From Gallionellaceae bacterium (GTDB taxonomy: Bacteria; Pseudomonadota; Gammaproteobacteria; Burkholderiales; Gallionellaceae), in the NCBI GenBank assembly GCA_006218055.1, contig VBWD01000004.1:1-55281 (forward strand): 55,281 nucleotides of DNA, in the 5' to 3' direction. The position numbers and the translations under genes were made by a program. A model generated the notes under the pieces. The model was not told where the DNA came from. It searched no databases and was given only the letters and a program-made list of their open reading frames with translations. Below, piece by piece: positions 27,780-38,291 of this stretch (positions are counted from its first letter, which is position 1; each line of letters starts with the position of its first letter).

Positions 27780-30700
27780 GCTGGAATATCCCCTTGGTCA
27801 TTCTTTCGATACTGATCGCGATGATTGGATCGTTCACCGCCCTCACCCATGCCCAGCGTATGCGCGAGAGCAATGGTCTATGCGCGTGGGTTTGTTCGTG
27901 GGTCTGGCTGTGTACCGGCGGGCTGACGCTGGGGGTGACCATCTGGACCACGCACTTCATCGGTATGCTGGCGTTCCATCTGCCCACTCAGATTTCTTAT
28001 GACATCCCGCTGACATTGTTGTCGGGCGCATTCGCCATTGCGGCGGCACTGCTGGGTTTTTATCTGCTGTGTACGCCCGAGCTCAAAGTGAAACGCATCG
28101 CGGGTGGGGGGGTGTTGATGGGGTTGGGCATCAGTGCGATGCATTACACCGGCATGGCCGCTCTTGAGATGTCGCCGCCCATTATCTATTCCCTACCCAT
28201 CGTTGCGCTTTCCGTGCTGATTGCGATAGCCGCCGCACTTGGCGCATTGCTGCTCGTCTATGCCAGTGAGAAGCACGGCTGGAATTACTGGCTGCGTTAT
28301 GGTGCCGGTGGCGTGATCATGGGCTCGGCCATCGCCGGTATGCACTACACCGGAATGGCAGCGGCCGAGTTCTCTGCCGGCAGCATCTGTCTGTCTGGCG
28401 CATCGCGTATCGAGCCGGAGCTGCTCGCCATGTTGGTGTCTATGGGAGCGTTGACCCTATTTGCCGGGGGTATGCTGGCGAGCCTGTTTGATCAGCGCAT
28501 GGCCTGGCAGAAGAGCCAAGCCTTGGCACAATTGCAAGTTGTCCATGCGGAATTGGAACAACGTGCACGACACATGGCCGAGAGCATGACCCGAGATTTG
28601 CACGCCAGCCACAATATGCTCAATCTCGTTTTGGATGCCGTGCCGCAATCGATATTCTGGAAAGACCGCAACGGCGTTTACTTGGGATGCAACAAGGTGT
28701 TTGCCCAAGATGCCGGTTTGGCCCACCCCGAAGAGGTCATCGGGAAAACGGATTTCGATTTGCCGTGGACGCAGGCAGAAGCTGAAGCATTTCGGGCCGA
28801 CGATGCCGAGGTAATGAGAAGCAATGCGGCAAAGCCGCACATCATCCAGCAGCAACACAACGCCGATGGAAAACAGGTCTGGTTGGATACCAGCAAAGTA
28901 CCGCTGACCAATGGCGAGATGCTTGGTGTATTGAGTGTGTATGAAGACGTTACTGCACGCAGAGCCGCCGAAGCGCAGATCAAACGGCTGACTGAGCTGT
29001 ATGCCGCGTTGAGCCAATGCAACCAAGCGATCGTGCGCTGCACCAGCGAAGAAGAGTTGTTTCAGGAAATCTGCCGCGATGCGGTGCAGTTCGGCGGCAT
29101 GAAGATGGCCTGGATAGGCTTGCTGGATGAGGCCAGTCGCAAGGTCAAGCCAGTGGCTTGTTACGGTTCGGGCATCGAATATCTGGACGGGATTGAGATT
29201 TCGGATGATGCCGACGAACCCTCCGGTCGCGGACCGATCGGCATCGTGATGCGTGGAGGTCAACCGTACTGGTGTCAGGATTATCTGAATGAACCATTGC
29301 TCGTTCTATGGCATGAACGCGGCGCACGTTACGGCTGGGCTGCCTCGGCCGTACTGCCACTGCACCGTCAAGGAAAAGTCATCGGCGTCTTCATGCTGTA
29401 TGCCGGAGAGGTCAATGCCTTTGACGAGCTTGCGCGTAATTTACTGGTGGAAATGGCGATGGATATCGGCTACGCATTGGATAGATTTATTCTGCAGGCA
29501 GAAAAGGGGCAAGTCTTGGAAGCGTTGCGCGAAAGCGAGGCGCGCACCCGGCTGATTCTGGATACGGCCATGGATGCCGTTGTCAGTGCTGATCAGGAGG
29601 GCAGGGTGACAGGCTGGAACCGCGAGGCGGAGCGCATGTTTGGTTATGCTGCCGATCAGGCAATCGGCAAGGAGTTGGCCGAACTCATTGTGCCGCCAGT
29701 TCACCGTCAGGCGCATCGACAAGGGATGCAGCGTTACGTGGAAACCGGTAGTGCCACCATCATTGGCAAGCGCATTGAAATCATCGGGATGCATGCCGAT
29801 GGTTCTGAATTCCCGATTGAGCTAACGATTGCAGCCGCTCAGCGGCGGGGGCAATACTTGTTCAATGCCTTTGTGCGTGACATCAGCGCACGTAAACGGT
29901 CTGAAATTGCGATACGGAAGCATGAAGCCGATTTGGCGCAATTCAAGTCAACCCTGGATCAATCACTGGATGGCGTGTATATTTTCCAGCCCGACACGCT
30001 TTGCTTCGCTTATGTGAATAGGGGGGCCATGCAGCAGGTGGGTTACAGTGAAGGTGAATTGTTGCAAATGACGCCGCTGGACATTAAACCGGAATTCACC
30101 GAGCAGCACTTTCGCGAAAAACTAAAGGGGCTCCAGCACGGAAGCACAACGGTTGACACCTTCGAAACAGTGCACCGGCACAAGGATGGGCACGATATCC
30201 CCGTGGAAATTGTGCTCCAACTTGTGCATCACGGGGAGATAGGAGGGCGTTTCATCGCTTTTTCGCGCGACATCAGCGAACGCAAGCGGGCAGAGGAAAC
30301 TTTGCGCATCGCTGCGTCCACCTTCGAAATCCAGCAGGCTATTCTGATCACCGATGCGGATGCCAACATCCTGCGCGTCAATCAGGCATTCCAAGACATT
30401 ACCGGCTATTGCGAGGAAGACTTGATTGGGAAAAACCCGCGTGTGTTCCAGTCCGGACAGCACGATGCGGCTTTTTACCAGGACATGTGGACAGCGCTGC
30501 TTGGCAAAGGCAAATGGTCGGGCGAGATTTGGGACCGCCGCAAGAGTGGCGAGATCTATCCGAAGTCCATGACCATCACGGCAGTCCACGATGATGAGCA
30601 CAGGGTGAGCCATTATGTGTCGGTGTTTCGCGATATCAGTAATCGTAAAAAATCGGAACAGGAGATCCATCAGCTGGCCTTCTACGATCCGTTGACGCAA

Positions 30701-31990
30701 CTGCCGAACCGCCGCCTGCTGATGGATCGTTTGCAACAGGCGATGGTAGTCAGCATGCGCAATGGTCACTATGGTGCGCTGCTGTTTTTAGATCTGGATC
30801 ACTTCAAGACGATCAACGACACACAAGGCCATGCGATGGGCGACCTGTTGCTGATCGAAGTGGCGCACCGTTTGCAAGCCTCCGTGCGCGAGGGCGACAG
30901 TGTGGCCAGGTTGGGCGGTGATGAATTCGTCGTATTGCTTGAAGAGTTGAGCAGCCAGACGGATGTGGCAGCCGCGCAAGCTGAACTGGTCGCGGAAAAA
31001 GTTCGCAACGAGTTGAACCGAACTTACCTGCTTAAAGATTATGAGTGCCACACCACGCCCAGCATCGGCATTTGCCTATTCCTGGGCAATCTGGACGGCA
31101 TAGAAGATTTGCTCAAACATGCCGACGTCGCCATGTATCAAGCCAAGTCATCCGGGCGCAATGCCATCCGCTTCTTTGATCCCAAGATGCAAATGGCATT
31201 GGATATGCGAGCCAAGTTGGAAGCGGATTTGATTCAGGCGCTGGCTAAACAGCAATTCCAACTGTACTACCAGGTCCAAGTGGACAGCCTGCAACGCCCA
31301 TTAGGTGCGGAAGCATTGATACGCTGGCAACACCCCGAGCGCGGTTTGGTTTATCCGGATCAATTTATACCGTTGGCCGAGGAAAACGGACTGATTGTTC
31401 CGATCGGATTGTGGGTGCTGCAAGCCGCCTGCGCCCAACTGAATGCATGGCAGAACGATGCGTTGACCCGAGACCTAACGCTGGCCGTGAACGTCAGCGC
31501 CAGGCAACTTCGTCAGCCCGACTTTGTTTCACAGGTGCAGCGCACGTTGCTGACGAGCGGCGCAAAACCATCATCACTCAAGTTGGAATTGACGGAGAGC
31601 ACGGTGCTGGAAAATGTCGATGACACCATCGCCAAGATGCGCGAGATCAAAATACTGGGGGTGAACTTTTCCATGGATGACTTCGGCACCGGCTATTCAT
31701 CACTGCAATATCTGAAACGCCTGCCGCTGGATCAAATCAAGATTGACCGTTCCTTTGTGAGCGACATCACCAGCGACCCCAACGATGCGGCCATTGTGCA
31801 GACCATCATCGCGATGACACGGGCTTTGGGATTGAACGTGATTGCCGAGGGCGTTGAAACCACGGAGCAACTTGAATTTCTCAACTTGCGCGGTTGTCAT
31901 GCTTTTCAGGGTTATCTGTTCGGCAAGCCTGTGCCGATTGAGCTATTTAATGCAAGATTGAATTCTATAGACGGGGAACGGACTACTTAA
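27770..31990 (+). CDS. MHYT-PAS-GAF-PAS-PAS-PAS-GGDEF-EAL signalling protein
   Basis: A 1406-residue bifunctional c-di-GMP enzyme. The membrane sensor (1-245, seven helices) has MHYT motifs ([31 protein letters not shown]), proposed to bind copper and sense O2, CO or NO. PAS domains lie at about 280-400, 583-710, 722-840 and 843-960, with a GAF at about 407-577. The GGDEF domain (about 962-1137) has an intact GGDEF and an RxxD inhibitory site (REGD); the EAL domain (about 1145-1397) has EALIRW, DDFGTGYSS and the catalytic Glu and Lys residues. Both activities look possible. It lies downstream of a c-di-GMP riboswitch and ends at a shared terminator with acnA. Confidence 0.92.
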   Translation: MPISWNIPLVILSILIAMIGSFTALTHAQRMRESNGLCAWVCSWVWLCTGGLTLGVTIWTTHFIGMLAFHLPTQISYDIPLTLLSGAFAIAAALLGFYLLCTPELKVKRIAGGGVLMGLGISAMHYTGMAALEMSPPIIYSLPIVALSVLIAIAAALGALLLVYASEKHGWNYWLRYGAGGVIMGSAIAGMHYTGMAAAEFSAGSICLSGASRIEPELLAMLVSMGALTLFAGGMLASLFDQRMAWQKSQALAQLQVVHAELEQRARHMAESMTRDLHASHNMLNLVLDAVPQSIFWKDRNGVYLGCNKVFAQDAGLAHPEEVIGKTDFDLPWTQAEAEAFRADDAEVMRSNAAKPHIIQQQHNADGKQVWLDTSKVPLTNGEMLGVLSVYEDVTARRAAEAQIKRLTELYAALSQCNQAIVRCTSEEELFQEICRDAVQFGGMKMAWIGLLDEASRKVKPVACYGSGIEYLDGIEISDDADEPSGRGPIGIVMRGGQPYWCQDYLNEPLLVLWHERGARYGWAASAVLPLHRQGKVIGVFMLYAGEVNAFDELARNLLVEMAMDIGYALDRFILQAEKGQVLEALRESEARTRLILDTAMDAVVSADQEGRVTGWNREAERMFGYAADQAIGKELAELIVPPVHRQAHRQGMQRYVETGSATIIGKRIEIIGMHADGSEFPIELTIAAAQRRGQYLFNAFVRDISARKRSEIAIRKHEADLAQFKSTLDQSLDGVYIFQPDTLCFAYVNRGAMQQVGYSEGELLQMTPLDIKPEFTEQHFREKLKGLQHGSTTVDTFETVHRHKDGHDIPVEIVLQLVHHGEIGGRFIAFSRDISERKRAEETLRIAASTFEIQQAILITDADANILRVNQAFQDITGYCEEDLIGKNPRVFQSGQHDAAFYQDMWTALLGKGKWSGEIWDRRKSGEIYPKSMTITAVHDDEHRVSHYVSVFRDISNRKKSEQEIHQLAFYDPLTQLPNRRLLMDRLQQAMVVSMRNGHYGALLFLDLDHFKTINDTQGHAMGDLLLIEVAHRLQASVREGDSVARLGGDEFVVLLEELSSQTDVAAAQAELVAEKVRNELNRTYLLKDYECHTTPSIGICLFLGNLDGIEDLLKHADVAMYQAKSSGRNAIRFFDPKMQMALDMRAKLEADLIQALAKQQFQLYYQVQVDSLQRPLGAEALIRWQHPERGLVYPDQFIPLAEENGLIVPIGLWVLQAACAQLNAWQNDALTRDLTLAVNVSARQLRQPDFVSQVQRTLLTSGAKPSSLKLELTESTVLENVDDTIAKMREIKILGVNFSMDDFGTGYSSLQYLKRLPLDQIKIDRSFVSDITSDPNDAAIVQTIIAMTRALGLNVIAEGVETTEQLEFLNLRGCHAFQGYLFGKPVPIELFNARLNSIDGERTT

Positions 31991-32044
31991 GAGAATTATG
32001 GCTAGCTGCGAGGCCTCGAAAGTAATCTCTCGAATTTCAAAATC

Positions 32045-32077
32045 AAAGAAGCCCGCACAATGCGGGCTTCTTTATTT
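32045..32077. terminator. Bidirectional intrinsic terminator
   Basis: A 13-bp perfect stem (AAAGAAGCCCGCA at 32045-32057, complement at 32061-32073) has a CAA loop and T-rich flanks on both sides. It lies between the convergent ends of the MHYT enzyme gene (31990) and acnA (32105) and would stop transcripts from both. Confidence 0.9.
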
Positions 32078-32104
32078 GATGTAGCGTGAACTTCTCACTT
32101 ACGC

Positions 32105-34792
<2,688 letters not shown>

Positions 34793-35151
34793 GGCGGTGG
34801 CTCCGAGGTGGAAGTGAAAAACGATGCGCGATTATATCGCTTGCGTGGCGGATATACCTGTACTGAGTAATATCAAAGTGCCTGTCCTGAACCTGACAAA
34901 ACGCCTTGCCACCACAATTATTCCAAGCTTGAGAGGAACTGTGATTAAGTCCCCTCTCCCCATAGGGAGTTGAAGGCACTTAATTGCCGTTTCCCTTAAG
35001 GAATCGGGGAAGTTGACGATAAGGACGTTGGACTCGTTTAGAATCGATGAGTTCGAGCGGGGGAAAAGAGGGTGATTTCTGGTGTTCTTCTGTATTTTCC
35101 TGATCACTCACTTGGGTAGCATCGCATCGAGTTCAATTAAAAAGGGGTGTT
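34793..35151. other. 359-nt divergent spacer between acnA and an MHYT gene
   Basis: No gene is supported. On the minus strand a TATAAT box (34836-34831) lies about 40 nt before the acnA ATG and may be its -10; no good -35 is seen at 16-18 nt. On the plus strand a TAGAAT (35038-35043) may serve the MHYT gene. CCCCTCTCCCCATAGGGAG near 34951-34969 resembles a degraded REP-like repeat. No riboswitch-like pattern was found here. Confidence 0.4.
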
Positions 35152-38043
35152 GTGCCTATCACTTGGAATATCCCGTTGGTCGTCTTATCCGTGTTGATCG
35201 CCATCTTTGGCTCGTTCACGGCATTGACTCATGCTCAGCGCATGCGCGAGAACACTGGACGTACCGCCACGATTTGGATGCTGGCGGGTGGCTCTACATT
35301 GGGAGTTGCCATCTGGTCTATGCATTTCGTGGGCATGCTGGCCTTTCATTTGCCCATTCTTATCGGTTTCGATATTCAGCTCACCGCTTTGTCTTTGATT
35401 CCTGCGGTCATCGCTGCGTTGCTCGGCTTCCACGTTTTGCGGGATGAATATATCAAAGTTAGGCGCATCCTATTCAGCGGCATCTTGATGGGGGGCGGAA
35501 TCAGCACCATGCACTATATGGGCATGGCTGCCCTCAAGATGTCGCCTGCCATCACCTATGAGCCTTGGATATTCGCACTCTCCGTGTTGATCGCCATCGT
35601 CGCCTCTTGGGGGGCGATGCTCATCATGTATCGGCACGATTGGGTCAAGCTTCCCGATTTTTGGCGCACCCTATTGGGCGCACTGGTGATGGGGCTGGCG
35701 ATCTCATCTATGCATTACACAGCCATGCTGGGAATGGATATCCCAGAGGGCGGCGTGTGCCTCACCGATGCTTTGCGTATCGAGCCGAACATCATGGCTG
35801 CGATGTTGACGATGACCGCATTGGTCTGGTTCGGCGGTGGTTGGTTGGCGAGTCTGTTCGATCAACGCATGGCCCGTAAGAACACACAAGAACTGGCCGA
35901 CCTAGAGAAGGCGCATCGTGAGTTGACCGCCCATTCCGATCAAGTCTCCGAGGCCATGATCCAAGCCGTGCGCGAAAGCGAAGACCGGCTACGTATGACT
36001 TTGCAGAACGCCCCCGATGCCGTATTCATCACCGAGCAAAGCGGACGCATCACCTATGTGAATGACAATGTGATCGAATTGCTGGGCTATGGCCGCGACG
36101 AGTTGTATAGCAAGACCGTATTCGATCTCGTTCCAGAAGATTGGCGCGAAAGATATCGCCACGGTGGCCAGCAGATCGTTGCCACAGGAAAGCGTCATGT
36201 GTTCGAGATACGTCTGGTCACCAAAGGCGGCATCAAGATACCGATGGAGTTGAATGCGGTGTTGTTACCAAATGGTAGAGTCTATGGCGCTTGTCGTGAC
36301 ATCCGAGATCGGAAGGCGGCGCAGCGGGCTTTGGAGGAGTCGCAACAGAATCTGCAGCGCATGATGGATGCCATCACCGAGGGGATGTACGGTGTGGATG
36401 TGGAAGGTAACTGTACCTTCGTCAACGCGGCGTTCTTGAAGATCCTTGGTTTCGACAGTGAGCAAGAGGTATTGGGGCGACACATCCATACCCTGATCCA
36501 CCACTCGCATGTCGATGGCAAGCCTTATCCTGCGAGTGACTGCATCATGTACCAAGCATTCAAGCTCAACCAACCCTCCAACACTGACAAAGAAGTGTTC
36601 TGGCGAAAAGATGGGGTAGCAGTGCCTGTGGAGTATTGGTCACATCCGATCATCAAGGAAGGTAAGACCATCGGTGCGGTCGCCACCTTCCTGGACATCT
36701 CGGAACGCAAAGAAAAAGAACATCACATCCATCAGTTAGCCTTCTACGATGCCCTCACCCATCTACCGAACCGTCGCTTGTTGATGGAGCGCGCGCTGCA
36801 AGCGTTGGCAGTGAGTGCGCGTAATGGCCGCTACGGTGCATTGATGCTGCTCGATCTGGATAACTTCAAAAAACTCAACGACACCAAAGGACATGATGTC
36901 GGTGACATGCTGTTGCGCGAAGTCGCCCGGCGCTTGCAGGGCGCGATGCGTGAAGGTGACACGGTCGCCCGTTTGGGCGGCGATGAATTCATCGTCATTC
37001 TGGATGGATTGAGTACCGTACAGCAAGAGGCGGCGACGCATGCGGAGGGGGTGGCCGAGAAAATACGCGCGGCTTTGAGTGAACGTTACATCTTGGCAGA
37101 ACATACCCATCAGACTTCGCCCAGTATCGGTGTGATGATGTTCAGGGGGTATGCAGAGAGCGTAGATGATTTGTTCAAGTACGCCGACATTGCCATGTAT
37201 CAGGCAAAGCAGGCTGGACGCAACACCATCCGTTTCTATGATCCCGCGATGCAAGCCGCCATCAATGCGCGTATCGAGCTAGAAGCTGAATTGGATGTGG
37301 CGATACAAGGGCAACAACTACGCCTGTACTACCAGATACAAGTGGATGCACAACAACGTCCATTGGGTGCCGAGGTCTTGATGCGTTGGGAGCACCCGCA
37401 GCGAGGATTGGTATCGCCAGCGCAATTCATCCCGCTGGCCGAAGAGACAGGACAGATCGTGGCAATGGGGTTGTGGGCCCTGCGTGTTGCCTGCCAACAA
37501 TTGAAGGCTTGGCAACACGACAGACTGACCCGCGACCTCACCTTGGCGGTCAACGTCAGCGCCAAACAGTTCCGCAATAAAGATTTCGTCGATCAAGTGC
37601 GCCGAGTATTGGTTGAGACGGGTGTGAGACCTTCACACCTAAAATTGGAGCTGACCGAAAGCATCGTGTTGGAGAACGTCGAGGAGACTATCGCCAAGAT
37701 GCGCGAACTGAAACTGCTCGGCATCAGCTTTTCTATGGACGACTTCGGTACGGGCTATTCATCGTTGCAGTACTTGAAACGCCTGCCACTGGATCAGATC
37801 AAGATCGACCAGAGCTTCGTGCGTGACATCACCACCGATCCCAACGATGCCGCCATCGTGCAGACTATCATCGCGATGACCGAGGCGCTCGGCTTGAACG
37901 TCATCGCCGAGGGTGTGGAGACCAAAGAGCAACAGGAATTCCTGGATCTGCGCGGTTGCCATGCTTTCCAAGGGTATTACTTTGGCAGGCCTGTGCCGTT
38001 GGATGAGTTCCATAGACAATTGAACGAAAGAAGATCGTTGTGA
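35152..38043 (+). CDS. MHYT-PAS-PAS-GGDEF-EAL signalling protein
   Basis: A 963-residue relative of the protein encoded at 27770: the same MHYT sensor (1-245, [29 protein letters not shown]), two PAS domains (about 271-393 and 394-520), then GGDEF (ARLGGDEF at about 608, RxxD as REGD) and EAL. The EAL signature reads EVL at about 740 but the metal-binding Glu is kept, as are ELTES, DDFGTGYSS, KIDQSFV and AEGVE, so phosphodiesterase activity remains likely. The start is GTG 35152 with AAGGGGTG upstream. The gene 3' to it begins with a decayed PAS fragment. Confidence 0.92.
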   Translation: MPITWNIPLVVLSVLIAIFGSFTALTHAQRMRENTGRTATIWMLAGGSTLGVAIWSMHFVGMLAFHLPILIGFDIQLTALSLIPAVIAALLGFHVLRDEYIKVRRILFSGILMGGGISTMHYMGMAALKMSPAITYEPWIFALSVLIAIVASWGAMLIMYRHDWVKLPDFWRTLLGALVMGLAISSMHYTAMLGMDIPEGGVCLTDALRIEPNIMAAMLTMTALVWFGGGWLASLFDQRMARKNTQELADLEKAHRELTAHSDQVSEAMIQAVRESEDRLRMTLQNAPDAVFITEQSGRITYVNDNVIELLGYGRDELYSKTVFDLVPEDWRERYRHGGQQIVATGKRHVFEIRLVTKGGIKIPMELNAVLLPNGRVYGACRDIRDRKAAQRALEESQQNLQRMMDAITEGMYGVDVEGNCTFVNAAFLKILGFDSEQEVLGRHIHTLIHHSHVDGKPYPASDCIMYQAFKLNQPSNTDKEVFWRKDGVAVPVEYWSHPIIKEGKTIGAVATFLDISERKEKEHHIHQLAFYDALTHLPNRRLLMERALQALAVSARNGRYGALMLLDLDNFKKLNDTKGHDVGDMLLREVARRLQGAMREGDTVARLGGDEFIVILDGLSTVQQEAATHAEGVAEKIRAALSERYILAEHTHQTSPSIGVMMFRGYAESVDDLFKYADIAMYQAKQAGRNTIRFYDPAMQAAINARIELEAELDVAIQGQQLRLYYQIQVDAQQRPLGAEVLMRWEHPQRGLVSPAQFIPLAEETGQIVAMGLWALRVACQQLKAWQHDRLTRDLTLAVNVSAKQFRNKDFVDQVRRVLVETGVRPSHLKLELTESIVLENVEETIAKMRELKLLGISFSMDDFGTGYSSLQYLKRLPLDQIKIDQSFVRDITTDPNDAAIVQTIIAMTEALGLNVIAEGVETKEQQEFLDLRGCHAFQGYYFGRPVPLDEFHRQLNERRSL

Positions 38044-38253
38044 CGTGTTTAGAAAACATCAACCGCATACTTCAAGCAAATCGTAGCGGTGCGGAATCAC
38101 AGCGGGAGTTGGGCCGCGTCTCGGCCGAACTTGAACAGCAGAAATTCGCGCTCGACCAGCATGCCATCGTGGCGATCACCGAAAGGCAGTATCTCTTATG
38201 GCAACGACAAGTTTTGCGCCAGCAGTGGCTGCGCGCGTGAAGAGTCGAGATGA
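38040..38253 (+). pseudogene. Decayed PAS-domain fragment
   Basis: A frame starting at 38040 reads EQQKFALDQHAIVAITE (about 38130-38183) and homology continues in the next frame as GSISYGNDKFCASSG (38185-38229). Together they match the PAS start of the protein encoded at 50498 ([13 protein letters not shown] then [14 protein letters not shown]). The fragment is frameshifted and stops at 38253. It is probably what remains of another PAS-GGDEF gene, or of a longer neighbour, lost by deletion. Confidence 0.65.
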
Positions 38254-38291
38254 TTTCCTGATGGATAGGCTGGCTGAATTGAACGGAGGCA

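Noticed and set aside
35013-35043. TTGACG and TAGAAT as a promoter for the MHYT gene at 35152
   Set aside because: The spacer is 20 nt, outside the normal range; kept only as a remark in the spacer entry.
34793-35151. A second c-di-GMP riboswitch before the 35152 gene
   Set aside because: No GGGCAAA/GACGCAAA pair, tetraloop helix or CCU/AGG arm could be found here or before the genes at 25798, 38292, 41226 and 50498.
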